Shown one piece after another: positions 27,001 to 42,000 of a stretch of 64,000 nucleotides of DNA (position 1 is its first letter; each line of letters starts with the position of its first letter). The stretch is taken from the NCBI RefSeq assembly GCF_004364345.1, contig NZ_SOCA01000004.1, forward strand, positions 270,722-334,721, in the 5' to 3' direction. The notes beneath the pieces are model-generated. The model saw only the letters and a program-made list of their open reading frames with translations, searched no databases and was not told where the DNA came from. The position numbers and the translations under genes are program-made. Source of the DNA: Prosthecobacter fusiformis. Lineage in GTDB: Bacteria; Verrucomicrobiota; Verrucomicrobiia; Verrucomicrobiales; Verrucomicrobiaceae.

Positions 27001-30000
27001 GGACCCTGCGCATGTACAATAGCAGTGGCACCTTGCTATCCACGGTGGCGACCTGGCCCGCGGGTGAGTTTCCACGTGGTCTGGCCTGGGGGCCGGATGA
27101 CCGCCTGTATGTCAACGTGCGGAATAACAATGCCAACAATGGACGCGTGGATGCCATCACAATCGCTACCGGGGCACGGAGCACCTTTGTCACCCTGGAC
27201 TCTGGATCCCAACCATACACCGGCATCAAGTGGAGCCCAGATGGCAATATGTATGTGGTGGATTATGCAGAGAACGAAGTGGATGTCTTTTCATCCTCTG
27301 GCGCTCTACTGCGCACACTGAAGACAAGCCTGAACGGTCCTCATGCAGTGGCCTTTGCAGACTGTCAGCCTTCGACGCAAGACTTTGGTGACTATGCGGG
27401 TTTTGGTTCAGCTAACAGCACCTGGAGCAGCACCACCCGCCTGGGCAATGAGGCGGATACGGAAAGCCAGGCACGAGCGAACATGAATGCCAATGGTGAT
27501 GACATTGATGACACGGATGATGAAGATGGTGTCACCATGCCTGCCACGCTCACCGCAGGCAGCACGGTCACGATCCCCGTCAAGTTCCTGAACACATCAG
27601 GGAGCACCGTTTATTTAAATGCCTGGCTGGATGCCAATCTCAATGGCGACCTGAGTGATGCCGGGGAGAGGGTGATTTCCAACCAGCCGGTGGCCAACGG
27701 CTCCAACGGGGTAACACAAAACATCTCGATCACAGTTCCGCAGACGATCACGCCAGGTGTTGCAGGCATGCGCTTCCGGCTTTCAAACGTGAGCAATGTC
27801 TCACCGACAGGCTCCGGCGGCACGGGCGAAGTTGAGGATTACATCGTCACCCTGCAATCTGCCCCGGTGGATTATGGCGATCATTCGCCGTTTGCCTCTG
27901 CGAGCAGCATTGTCAGCAGCAATCTGCGGATCGGGACTACTGCGACAGATTCGGAAACCTCCAATCCGGCGAACAGTACGGCGACAGGCGATGATGCGAC
28001 GGGCGCTGACGATGAGGACAGTGTGATGCCCACCCTGACCATCGGCGCGGCCAGCACTCTAAATCTGAGCCTTTTCAATAACACCGGTGCCAATGCTTAT
28101 CTAACTGGTTGGATCGACTGGAATAACGACGGCACGTTGGACAGCAGTGAGAGAATCATTCCCGAAACGACCCTATCTACCAGCGGCACTGTCCAGTCGC
28201 GATCCTTTACGGTGAATGTTCCAAGCACCGCTACGCGAGGGACTGCCATTGGCGTGCGTCTGCGCATTTCATCTCTGGCGTCCATTCCCGCAACGGGCAG
28301 TTATGGCTCGGGAGAAGTGGAAGATTATCAGGTGACTCCGCAGTGCGTCACGGTCACGGTGAATCCGTCGTCCCTGGCTGCCCCGGTGACGGGCGCGAAC
28401 TATTCCCAAACTTTAAGCGCCAGCGGAGGTACAGCGCCTTATACTTTTACAGTTGTATCCGGTGCACTGCCTAGCTGGGCCCTATTGAATCCGAATACGG
28501 GTGCCCTGGCAGGGACGCCTAACACGACGGCGGCTGCTTCATTCACGATCCAAGCTTCGGATGCCAACGGTTGCACTGGTACACGCAGCTATACTTTAAC
28601 TCCCAGCTGTCCGACGTTGGTGATCAGCACCACCAGTCTGCCTGCGGGGTCCGTGGGCAGTGCGTATAACCAGACCTTGAGCGTCACGGGCGGGGCCGCT
28701 CCCTATACCTGGACGGTGGCTTCAGGAACCCTTCCCGGCGGACTTTCCCTGGCAGCCTCCACAGGTGTTATCAGTGGCACCCCGACTACCGGAAACGGCG
28801 CCGGAGTTTCGGTCACTTTCCGTGCCACGGATGCAAACGGCTGTGCCGTCACACGCTTGATTGTGATGCGGGTTTGTCCAGTCATCAGTATGACTCCGAG
28901 CTCATTGCCTGTGCCAGTGGTGGGCAGCAGTTATAGCCAAACAGTATCTGCTAGCGGCGGGGCCACTCCGTATGTCTATACCTTGAGCAGCGGCAGTCTG
29001 CCTGCCGGTCTAAGTTTGAATAGCAGTTCCGGTGTGATTTCCGGTACAGCCACCGCCGTGAGCACGGCCAACTTCATTGTCCGCGCCACGGATGCCAACG
29101 GCTGTGTAGGAGACCGGGCCTACAGCGTCAGCCCATCGTGCCCATCCTTGACGGTAACTCCCGGCAGCCTGCCTGTAGCCACCGTGGGCGCGGCGTATAA
29201 CCAAACGCTAACTGCATCCGGGGGCACGGCTTCTTATGCCTGGGCCATCAGCAGTGGTACCCTCCCAGCGGGGCTTTCTTTGAATGCCTCCACAGGGGCC
29301 ATTACCGGCACGCCGACGACTGCCAACGGAGCGGGGGTCTCGGTCACGTTTAGAGTGACTGATGCGAATGGCTGCCAGGGAACAGCAGTGCTTTCTGTGA
29401 AGGTGTGTCCAGTGGTGACCTTGTCTCCATCCTCACTGCCGTCCGTTAATGCAGGGGTGGCTTATTCGCAGACGCTGACCGGTGCTGGTGGCACTTCTCC
29501 TTATACTTTCACTGTCAGTTCAGGTTCCTTGCCTACAGGGCTGTCGCTGAGCAGTTCCGGCGTCATCAGCGGGACTGCCAATGCAGGAACCTCTTCTAAT
29601 TTCATCGCCAGAATTACCGATGCGAATGGTTGTACCGGCACTCGGGCGTATGCAGTGACGGTGGGTTGCGCGGCGCTCACCATTAACCCAGCCACCTTGC
29701 CTTCCAGCTTGGTTGGAGCATCCTATTCACAGGCTCTGAGTGGCGATTTCACTTCCGGGTTGCAGGGGCAATATTACCTTGGAACAAATTTCCAAACACT
29801 GGCGCTTACTCGTCAGGACACGGCCATCAATTTCACCTGGGGCAGCGGTTCTCCAGATTCCACGATCCCGACCGAAGGTTTCTCCGCCCGCTGGACGGGT
29901 ACCATTTTGCCATCGGAATCTGGCAACTATACCTTCCGCACGACGACGGATGATGGTGTGCGGCTTTGGGTGAATGATGTGCTGGTGATCGACCGCTGGG

Positions 30001-33000
30001 TGGACCAGGGCGCGTCCGCCTACTCTGCCACGGTGAGCCTGACGGCCGGTGTGCCAGTAAACGTGCGCATGGACTATTATGAAAACGGAGGGGAAGCTGT
30101 GGCTGTGCTGGACTGGTCAGGCCCGTCGTTTGTGATGAAGTCGCTCACTGAATGGACGGCTTATGAGTGGTCGGTGGTCAGTGGCAGCCTTCCTGAAGGT
30201 GTGACCCTCAATCCGGCTACCGGACTCATCAGTGGGGTGCTGACTACGTCAGACTCAACGACCTTCACCGTCAGGGCGCGGGACTGGAAGGGATGTGAAG
30301 GCACCCGTACTTATACCATTACTGCTGGTTGTCCGGTTATCACGATGACGCCGCAGAGTCTTCCTGCCGCCGCCGTTGGGGTGCCATACAGTCAAACTTT
30401 GGTGGCAGATCCCTTGGTGGGGCTGACAGGGGATTATTATTCCGGGACGAATTTCACCAGCCTTCTGCTGAGCCGTAAGGATGCGGCCATCAATTTTGAA
30501 TGGGGCAATGGCTCACCGGATCCTATTATCCCGAGTGACAAGTTCTCTGTGCGCTGGACGGGGAATGTGGTGCCTGCGGCAACGGGTACTTATACGTTCA
30601 TGACCACCAGTGATGACGGCTTCCGTCTCTGGGTGAATAACGTCCTGGTCATCAACCAGTGGAATGACCACGCGCCGACCAACTATGCGGCAGCGGTCAA
30701 TCTGACGGCGGGGACTGCGGTGCCGATCAAGGTCGAATTCTATGAAAATGCCGGCGGTGCCGTGGCGATGCTTTACTGGAACGGCCCAGGAATGGCATCC
30801 CAGCCAATCACTCAATGGCAGAGCTATACCTGGAGTGTGGCCAGCGGCAGTCTGCCTGCGGGCCTCACTCTGAATCCGGCATCTGGGGTGATCAGTGGCA
30901 CGCCGACGAGCGGGCTGAACTCCGCTTTCACCATCCGGGCGACGGATGGCACCGGCTGTTCTGGAACACGGGCCTATACCCTGGGCCCTGCCTGCCCGAC
31001 CATCACCATCACGCCGAGCACGGTGCCGGATGCTTATCTGGGTTCAGCCTACAGCCGGACCCTGACAGCGACCGGTGGCACGGCTCCACGGACCTGGACT
31101 CTTGCATCAGGAGCTTTGCCCGCAGGGCTTTCGCTCAGTGGGGCAGGGGTGATCAGTGGTACGCCGACAGCGATTGGCGCGGCCAGTTTCACCGTGCTGG
31201 TCACCGATGCTGCTGGCTGTCAAGCGACGCAAAGTTATAACATGACGGCGCGCAGTATGGGCCTTGGAAACTTGGTGTGGGTGGACATGAACAATGACGG
31301 TGTGCGCCAATCTTCAGAAAGTGGCGTCGCCGGTCTGCGGCTGGAACTCTGGACGACCGGCAGCAATGGTGTGCGCGAGAATGGCGGTGGAGATGATGTG
31401 AAAGCGGCTGCGGATGTACTGACGGATGCCAATGGTGCTTACCAGTTCATCAACCTCGCTCCAGGAAGCTATTATGTCAGGATCCCCACGCCGCCGCTGC
31501 ACTTCCCACAAGTGAGCACTGCGGTGGTGACTCTGGACAACGGCGTGGACAATGACAGCAATGCCGTGCAGGCAGGTGGCAAGGGCACGCAGGTAGTTAG
31601 CCCGATCATTGTGCTCAGCCCGGCCAGTGAGCCTGCTACAGGTGTGGACGGTGATGGCACAGACATTGATGCGACGGTGGACTTCGGGTTTGCCAATCTG
31701 GATGCCTGCTACGTCACCAACTTTTTTGACAACCCGAGTTTTGAATTCCAGCAATTGGCGAACAGCACCGGCACCAATGCCAGTGTGCTGGGATACAACG
31801 GCACCGGAACCGGCTTGGGCGCAGGCATCAATGCATATCAGTGGACGGCGGGCAGCAATGCGACGAGCGGCCTGGGCGAGCCGATCCAGCGGGTGCAGGT
31901 GCAGGCGGGCAGCAGCGGTGGACAGGTAGCCTGGGTGGAAAGCCTGAAATCGCGACATGGCCGCCGTCATGTTCTCCTCCAAGGAACCAATGCGAAGGTG
32001 AGTCTCCGAGCCTCGGGCGGCGGAGGATGGAGCACGGCGCTCCAGGCAGGTCGTGAATATCAGCTCTCTGTCTGGGCGGCGAATGCGAGCTCGGCACCGG
32101 CTTCGCTGATCTGGGATCTGGGGGCCAACGCGGCCGTGTTCCAAGTCATCAGCGGGACAGCGCAGGGGACGTATTCCCAATATACAGTGCCGCAGTCTGA
32201 GATGGTCATCTCTGCAGAAGGTGAGCAGCAGTGCTGCGACCTGCCCATCACGGCGGGTTCCTTGAACAGCTTCGGCTCCTCTGACTATAACGGCTGGTCG
32301 GAAGCGGTGAACAACGGCCAGCAGCCTGGATGGCGGCAGATGACGTGGCGCTTTAGAATCGCTGCCGGGGCCACCCCTTCTCAGATTGATACGGCCAGCA
32401 TTTTGCTGGGCGGAGCCACGGCTGGCGGTGCTGTGGTAGTGGATTACGTTTCACTCTGCCAAGTCTCCACCGTCAACACACTGGCAGTGGGCAATCTGGT
32501 GTGGAACGATATTAACAACGATGGTCTGAAGGATACCAGCGAACTGGGCCGCAGCGGTGTGACCGTGGAGCTTTATCGCAGCTCTGACCTGACCGCCGGG
32601 AATGATGACGATGTGTTCGTCGGTACGACGACGACATCCAGCACGGGCAGCTATCAGTTCTCAGATCTTTCGGAAGGCCGTTATGTAGTGAAGGTCACGC
32701 CGCCGACAGCGCTGCCGCTGACTGGCGGTACTCCGGTAACGTTGGACAATGGCGTCAACAATGACAACAACGGCAGCCAGCCTGGAGGCCGAGGAACGGC
32801 GCTTTTCAGTCCGGTCATTACCCTGACAGCAGGGCAGGAGCCTATCAATGATGGCGATGACAACGCTAATACGGATCTGAGTGTGGACTTTGGTCTGTTC
32901 AGCGGATTCACCATCGGTAACCAGGTCTGGGCTGACTTGAACAACAACGGTGTTTTTGACAGCGGAACGGAATCCGGCATCAGCGGAGTAACGGTACAAC

Positions 33001-36000
33001 TTTTGAATGCTGCGGATACGGTGGTGGCGACGACAACGACCAACGGCAGCGGGGTGTATTCGCTGACTTCTGATGTCGCAGGAAGCTTCCGCATACGTAT
33101 TCCAGTGCCGAATTCCACGTATCCGCTGGCCAGCGGTGTGGCTGACAGCAATGACAACGGGGAAGACAATGACAGCAACGGTCTGCAACCAGGCGGTGTG
33201 GGCACGGCTGTATTCAGCCCGTTCTTTATGCTGGCTGCCGGCAGAGAACCGGGGAGCAACGGTACTGGCAATGCAGAGAATACCCTGGACTTTGGTTTCC
33301 GTGCCTGCCCTACCCTGGTATTGAATCCTGCGGTGCTGGGCGCAGCGACGAGGAATCTATCGTATTCGGTAACACTGAATACCACAGGCGGCACGGGACC
33401 CTACAGTTACTCTCTCAGTACAGGGAGTCTGCCTGAAGGACTAACATTGAATGCTTCAGGGCTGCTTTCGGGCACCGTATCATCCTCGGCCTTCCTGGGC
33501 GATTATAACTTCACCCTGCGGGCGACCGATGCGACGGGGTGCTTTGGTTCACGTGCTTATACTCTGCGTGTCACTCAAGGGATCATCTCCATCAGCCCGC
33601 CGGTATTGCCCGGAGCTGTCCAGTATGCGGCCTATACGCAGGCGCTAACAGCCGCTGGAGGAACCTCTCCGTATGCATGGAGTGCCTCTCCAAGAGCTCC
33701 TACCGGGGCGGTGGCATGGTGGCCGGGGGAGAATAGCGCGGGGACATTGATCGGCATTGATTCCGGCACGGCCTTTGAGGGCACGTCCTATGGGACGGGA
33801 CGTGTGGGCAATGCGTTTGTCTTTGATGGGACGAATGATTATGTGGCAGTGGGCGATGCGCCGGAACTGCGTCCTGCCTTGCTGACTTTGGAGGCCTGGG
33901 TGAATCCAAGCTATCCGATGAATGGAAACGCCTCGGTGATTTCAAAAACCACGTCATCGCTGGGAACGGACGGCTATGGCCTGGGGCAGCTAGGTGCGGA
34001 CAATACCTTTGGCTTTTGGATCAATAACCGAAGCAGCAACCGGGTGACGACGACGCTGACCTCCGGCGTGTGGCAGCATGTGGTGGCCACCTATGACGGC
34101 AGCATGATGAAGCTGTACGTGAATGGGGTGTTGGTCTCCAGCCTGAGTTTCACAGGCGGCATTACGCACAGCACGACCTCTGTCCTGATCGGCGGCGGTG
34201 TGGCGGATGGTCCTTGGAAGGGCGGCGTGGATGAGGTGCTGATTTATGAGCGGGATCTGTCCCTGGCGGAAATCCAGACCCGATATAATGCGACGCAGAC
34301 GGGCAATCAGGGAATGCCACAAGGGCTGAGCCTGAATGCATCCACAGGTGTCCTGAGCGGCACACCGACATCCATTCCAGGTGTCTATACCTTTACGGCG
34401 AGGGCGGTGGATGCGGTGGGGACATTGGGCCTGCGGGATTATACTCTGGTGCTAAATTGCCCAAGCCCGGTCATCACTCCTGAAACGCTTCCAGATGCCA
34501 CGCGTCTGGCTGCCTATAGTGCCCAGACGCTGACTGCGGCTGGTGGCACGGCTCCGTATAGCTGGAATGTGAGTGCAGGCAGCCTGCCGACGGGCATCAC
34601 TCTTTCCACAGGTGGTGTCCTCAGCGGTACCCCGACAGCCAGCCCGGAGACTTATAACTTTACCGTTCGGGCTTTGGATGCTGCGGGTTGCCAGGCTACT
34701 CGGGCGTATAGCCTGCGAGTCGTTTGCGGAGCACTGGCCATCAGCCCTTCCTCGCTGCCTGCTGCCCAGCAGTTTGTCTCGTATTCCCCTCAGTCTCTTT
34801 CCAGCAGCGGGGGGACGGGGGCGTATGTCTATTCGATTTCCACCGGTGCACTGCCTTCCGGCATGGCTCTATCCTCCGGCGGCAGTCTGAGCGGCACACC
34901 GAATGCTGCACCGGGCAGTTACGGGGTCACTATTCGTTCTACCGACAGCGTGGGTTGCTTCAGCACCCGGGCTTATGTGATCACGGTGGCCTGTCCGGTG
35001 ATCGGCATCTCGCCATCCAGCTTGCCTGTGGGGAACCAGAATGTGGCTTATTCGCAACAACTGACTGCCAGCAATGGGAACGGCTCCTATACCTGGGCTA
35101 TCGCTGCGGATTCGCTGCCTGCGGGGCTGACACTTTCTGCGGGAGGATTGATTTCCGGGACCGTGACGGCACCTTCTGGAAGCTATCCGGTGACGGTCCG
35201 GGTCACGGATGGCTCCAATTGTACGGCCACACGCAGCTATACCCTGGTGATAGCCTGCCCGGTGATGACGGTTGCCCCGGCATCCCTGCCTGCGGGTACG
35301 GGAGGCACGTTCTATAGCCAAACACTGACAGCAACGGGCGGTGTGGGGCCTTATACCTGGAGTGTGTTGGGTGGAAATCTGCCTAGCGGTGTGACTCTAT
35401 CCAGCGGTGGTGTGCTTTCTGGAACGCCATCGGTCAGCAGCTTTGGCAGTTATACCTTTAATGTCAGGATCACGGATTCCCGCGCTTGTGTGCAGGATAC
35501 CAATCTGACGCTGACGATCAGTTGTCCGGTGATCACGATGAACCCTTCCTCCCTGCCTGCTGGCAGTGTGGGCGTGGCCTATGATGCTTCCTTGAATGCT
35601 ACAGGGGGCACGGGCTCGTATCTTTGGAGTGTGGTGAATGGCAGTCTGCCACCGGGGCTGCAACTTGTGCAGGGCGGCGGGACGCTTGTTGGCGCTGGCA
35701 CGGCCTATGATGAGGTCTTTGACCCTGCGGGTTCCGTGACGGTGGATCCGCCGGATGCCGCTTCTGGTTCCCAGTCTCAAGGTGGCTCCGCTGGACCTGA
35801 ACAGGTTGGCTATTGGTCCCTGTCCGCAGCGGGCGGAATCAGCCTGGATCATCCTACACTGGGCAACCTGGAAAGCGGTGCGCAGACGGCATTGGACGGC
35901 ACGGCTTTAAAATTCCAGATCTCCAGCAATGCACCTACTCTGCTGGGGCAGTTGGATGATGAAGACACGGTGTCCGCCGTCTGGGACGCGACGGTTGTAT

Positions 36001-39000
36001 TTGATGAGACGGATGCGGTGATTCAGTTGCAGCCTAACACCCGATATACTGTGAGCTTGCTGCTGGATGGCAGCCATGGATTGCTGGAACCGGATACGGA
36101 TATCGAACCGACATTCACACTGGAACTGCTGGATGGAGCAGGCAATGCTGTGACCTCAATATCCTCTGGGACTGTCGTGGATCTACGGGATTTGCTGGCA
36201 GCGGAGACGACTGCTGGAACGGTCAATGTGACTTTTGCAACGGGTGCTGTGGTGGCTCCGGGTGCGGTGGGATTGCGGGTGAAGGGCAGTGCAATGCTGA
36301 ACCGGGATGCCATGCAGGTGACCACCACTTTTGCCACGGTGAAGAATCTGCTGATCACCAGCAGCAGTGCGACGGGGAGCAGCGTGAGCGCGAAGATCGT
36401 CGGCACGCCTCTATGCAGTGATGACGAGCAGGGATTCACACTGCGTGCGACGGATGCCAATGGCTGTGCGGCGGTGGGTGATTACACCATCACTGTGAAC
36501 TGTGCGCCAGTAACGCTGGTGACGACGGCACTGGATGATGCGGTGGTGGGGGAAAGTTATCTCCAAGTTCTCGAGGCTTCAGAAGGACTGGCACCTTACA
36601 CATGGACACTGGCGGCAGGCTCACTGCCGACGGGCCTTTCTCTGGCACCTACCGGCGGCATTACCGGTGTGCCGACTGTGGCGATGGAAAGCACCTTCAC
36701 TGTGCGAGTGACGGATGCCTGCGGATGCTCCGCCACGAGAGTGCTGACATTGACCAGTGGTTGTCCGTTCATCGATGTGACGCCAGAAGAGCTGCCGAAA
36801 GCTTATCTGAGCACGGCTTATAACCAGGAGCTGACGGCTACCGGCGGCACAGGGCCCTACCTTTGGTCCATCGAATCCGGTGAACTGCCGGATGGGCTGA
36901 GCCTGAGCGCCGGTGGTGTCATCACTGGTCAGGCCAGCGAGATCGTATCGGCCTTGTTCACAGTCGTGGTCACGGATGCGTATGGATGCTCCTCGGTGCG
37001 GGCTTATAGCCTCACTTCCAATGGACTGTCCCTGGGCAATCTGGTCTTCAATGATGTGAATTTGAATGGTCTCCGCGATGTGGGTGAGCCGGGGGTGGAG
37101 GGCGCGACGGTCCAGCTTTGGAGTACCGGGGCGGATCAGGCCATCGGCGGAAGTGGGGGAAATGCGGATGCCCAGGTGGGCAGCACGCAGGTGACAACGA
37201 ATACGGGTGCGTATGCCTTTACCGGACTGGCTGCGGGTTATTATTATGTGCGGGTGATCCCGCCAGCTCTATGCCCACTGCCAGGAGGAAGTCCGGTGAA
37301 TGAGGACAATGGCGTGGACAATGACAACAACTCAGCCAGCCAGCCAAGCGGCTCCGGGACGGTGATCTACGGCCCGGTGGTGCATCTGACCAATGGCGGT
37401 GAGCCGACGGCGGAAGATGGTGATGAAGATACTGATTTCACCCAGGATTTTGGTCTGTTCCGTGGGATGAGCCTGGGCAACCTGGTCTTCCAGGATAGCA
37501 ATGACAACGGACTGCGTGACGGAGGTGAGCCCGGCATTAACGGGGTAACGGTCGAGCTATGGTCTCCTGGAACCGATGACCAGTTTGGTGGAACCGATGA
37601 TGTGCGGCTGCAAACGACGACCACCACGGGTGGAGGAGTGTATGGGTTCACGTCTTTGCCGCCGGGACGTTATTACATGCGCATCCCTGCACCGCCGCTG
37701 TCGCATCCCCTTTCCAGCAGCAACACGGAGATGCGGGATATCGCGGTGGATAATGATGACAACGGGCACCAGCTCGCTGGCGGTTCCATTTATAGTCCGA
37801 TCATCACACTGACAACGGGTGAGGAAACCACGGACGACGGCTATACAGATGACACGGTGGACTTTGGTCTGTGTAATGTACAGCCTACGGCTTATGTCTC
37901 GGCCACGACGGATGATGGCATCCAGCTATACGATCCGGTGCAGCGCCAGTTTAAGGGCGTATTCCACCATCCATTTGGCACAAGTCACAACCAGGGAGAT
38001 GGCGACCCGTTTGATGTGCCGTATGACATTGAACTGGGGCCGGATGGCAACTTTTACGTCGCCCATTTCGGAGCCAGCAATATCCGGAGGATCAACGCCC
38101 TCGGCCAGGACCAGGGTGCCGTGTTGAATAACTCAGCGGCATTGGTCAGCTTTATTGTGTCCTTTGCTATCGGGCCTGATGGTAACTTTTATGTGGTGGA
38201 TCACAATGGGCAGCGAGTGGTGAGATTTCATGGACCGCTGAGCACCACGCCGGGCGAACCGATGGGTGAGGCACCGTTTACACTTTTCACTCAGACAGGG
38301 ATTCAGGATCTGAATTTTGGTCCAGACGGGAACCTGTATGCGGTGATTCAAAGCGGGGCGAACCGCGAGGTGCGGCGCTATAGTGCGACCACTGGTGCAC
38401 TGCTGAATGTCATCGTTACGGATGTGCAGCTGGTGAACATGGTGCCAGGGGGCGAGCCTGTGGCCATCATCTCCGGCATCGATATCCATGGAAGCACGCT
38501 TTATGGGATTAACCGTCTGGACGGTGAAATTTTCCGTGTCAATCTGGCGCAGCCGTCAGCCCCGGGAGCGCCTGAACTGCTGGCGACTCTGGATTCCGCC
38601 GGGGTCGGTTTGGTGGAAGCGCGAGACATTGAGATGAATCCTGGAAACGGGAAGCTCTACATCGCCGGGTATAACTGGAGCAAGCCAGTGGTCGGTGGAA
38701 CCAATGCGACGGGATCCGTCGTCGAGGTGGACATCAGCACGGCCCCCAACGGTACTGTGCGTGTCTTTGAAGCTCCGATCCCAACGCCGCCAGGGCCTAA
38801 CAATGAGATTTGGTCCTGCCCGCATTCAATGGCGTTCGGGCGTCCGCTTGTGAAGCTGGCTGACAGTGTTTCCATCGGCAGTTTGGTCTGGAATGATGCC
38901 AATGCCAACGGTGTCTATGAAGCCGGTGAGCGAGGCATCCCGAGTGTGCGTGTGGAACTGTGGCACGATGCCGATGAGGATCTTGGCAATGGTGCAGAAC

Positions 39001-42000
39001 TGCTCCTGGGCTGGACCTATACGGATGAGCGTGGGGCGTATTATTTCTCCGGGCAGGCTCCAGGCCGTTATCAGGTGAAAATTCCTGCCATCAACTTCTC
39101 CGAAGGGCTGCCGCTGGCCGGTTCAGGCTACAGCACGCCGTTTACCTCAGAGGAGGACAATCAGACCGACAATGATGACAATGGCATCCAGGCGGCAGAC
39201 TATGCTGAAACCGTCAGCCCCATTATCACTCTGACGGTGGGTGGCGAACCGACAGGCAATGGCATCACGGGTGCGGAGCTGGGCAGTGGTGGGGACCTGG
39301 ATAACTACTCTGGGGATGCCAACGGTGACATGACGGTGGACTTTGGTTTTGTGGAACCGGGCTACATGAGCATCGGCAACCTTGTGTTCAACGACCTCAA
39401 CGGCAACCGCCGCTTCGATAGCGGAGAGGGCGTGAATGATGCGATCGTTCAGCTTTACTACAGAGGACAGAAGCCGGGTGTGGACCAGCCGCTGACCTCC
39501 ACGGTGACGGCGGGGGGCGGTAAGTACCTCTTTGACGGATTGTGGGAGGGGCAGTATTTCGTGCATCTGCCAGCCAGACAGTTCCTCTCTGAGGGCGTGT
39601 TGAGCGGGCTTTTCAGTCTGGAGGACGTGGTGGCTGGTGATGATGACCAGGGGCAGGATGCCCTGGATGGAACTCATCCGACTGTGGAAGGTATCAGCAC
39701 CGGATGGGTGACGCTGATCCGTGACAATGCACCTGTGGACTCTGGAATTGAGACCGGTTTTGCAGCCAACGATGACAATGGGGATGATGCTAATGGCGAC
39801 ATGACCGTGGACTTTGGCCTTTTCCGTCCGGTGGCGGTGGGGAACCTGGTGTTCATCGATAGCAATTCCAATGGCCACTTTGATGAAGGTGAAGGCGTGA
39901 GCGGGGTGACTGTGGAGCTTTATGCATCCAATCAGGTGCCTGGGGATGAGCCGGCGTTGATGACCACCGTCACGGACAGCCTGGGTCTCTACCTCTTTGA
40001 TTTCCTGCGCACAGGCAGTTACATCGTGCACATCCCGGCAAGCATGTTCGCGAATGGTGGCCCGCTTTATCAGAGGGTGAGCCTTGATGAAGGACTTTCC
40101 GGGGATGACGACATTGGGGAAGATGGGATCAACGAAGGCAATCCAGCCGAAGTGGGCGTGAGCTCGTCCATCATCAACCTTTTCCCAGGCTCCGCCCCGA
40201 GTTTCCTGACTGGAGAGACAGGATTCAATTCCAACAGCGACAATGAAAATGACGCGGCAGTGGACCTGACTGTGGACTTTGGTTTCCAGAGTCCCGTGGG
40301 CGTGGGCAACCTCGTCTATATGGACACACCAGATAATGGTGTGGATGACGTTTGGGTGGAAATATACAGTGCTGACCAGCAGCCTGGGCTGTCCACACCG
40401 CTGTATCGTCAGAGGACAGCCAATGGCGGACGCTACTTCTTCGATTATCTCATTGATGGAGAGTATATTGTCCACATTCCGGCCTCCGAGTTTGGAGTCG
40501 GACGTCCATTGTTCCAGGCTGTTTCACTCACGGGTGCTCAGACTGGACCCGAGGACGATGACAAGGGGGAGGATGGCATCGACAATGCCAATCCGCTGCA
40601 AAATGGCATCAGCACACGGATGATCTCCCTGGCTGCGGATACATCACCCACCGATACGGACACAGAAACCGGTGTCTCTGCTGGCCTCGACAATTTCGAC
40701 GACAACAACTTCGATCTCACGGTGGACTTTGGTTTCACCATGAGCAGCCAGAACGGCGTGGGCGTGGGCAACTTGGTTTATCGAGATGCCAATGGTAATA
40801 GTAGCTATGATGCGGACGAGGGTGTGGACGGCGTGCGCGTCGAGCTGTTCCCTGCGGATGCAGATTTGGAGACGAATTCCCCGATGGCCATCACGGATAC
40901 GACGAATGAGGGCATCTACTTTTTCGGCGGCCTTGAGGCTGGAGATTATGTGGTGAGAATCCCTGCCAGCGAGTTTGCCCTTGGGCGGCCTCTTTATGGC
41001 TGGAATTCTCTGCCAGGGCAGGGCGGGGATGATGGCATCGACGACCATCTGGATGAAAACGGCAGCGATGCAGATCCAGTGCAGTTTGGCGTGGTTTCGG
41101 CCGTCATCCAGCTTGAGCCTGGAACGGAGCCAGAAAACAGCTCGGGCGAATTTGGCCGAGATGCCTTCATGGATGATGCGAATGATGCCAACGCTGACCT
41201 GACCGTGGACTTTGGTTTCGGCAAACTGGCTGCTGTGGGCAATCTGGTCTTCATTGATGAAAACGGCAATGGCCATGCCGATGCTGGAGAAGGCCTGGAA
41301 GGTGTGACCGTGGAACTTTTTGAGGAAGGTGCAGACCCTCTCAATGCTGAGCCTGTGGGCACGGCGGTCACGGATGTAGATGGCCATTACCTGATTTCAG
41401 AGTTGCAGCCTGGCAGCTACTTCCTGCATGTGCCCTTTGACACGTTCCTGTCAGGAAGTCCGCTCTATCTGCATCTGAGCACCACAGGAACATCTGTGGG
41501 CGATGATAATACGGGTGAAGATGGTGTGGATGATGCCCGGCCCGATCTCAATGGGATCAGCACGGCAGTATTCGCCCTGAGCGCCACGACTTCTCCTGCG
41601 GGGACGTCGGCAGAAGGTGGCTTGGGTGGTGCGTCTGACGATACCAATGATGCATCTGTGGATTTGACCCGTGACTTTGGTTTTGTGCCGCAGGTGCAGG
41701 TGGGCAATTTGATCTTCAGTGACGATAATGAGGATGGATACTTCGATATAGATACCGAATACGGTATCGAAGGTGTGACCGTGGAATTGTGGTCGAATGA
41801 CCCTGGAGCCACGGAACCGCTAGCGACGACGACTTCCGATGCTAACGGCATTTATAGCTTCACGACCGTTCCGGGATCCTATCATCTGCGCGTGGATGCT
41901 GCCCAGTTCGCGGCAGAGGCGGTGCTGGAAAATCGGGTGCCTTCATCCATCGTCACACCGAATGAAGAGGATATCTTTGTGGATGATGACTTTGGCCAGG

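Noticed and set aside
25290..37020. CRISPR-like regular repetition
   Set aside because: The ~260-bp periodicity is coding (He_PIG repeats) and diverged at the DNA level; there are no short identical repeats with unique spacers.
39147..40475. 442-codon minus-strand frame inside the giant gene, and 40644-41387
   Set aside because: Antisense of the SdrD-B array; His/Ile/Val-rich shadow translation whose repetition mirrors the coding strand.
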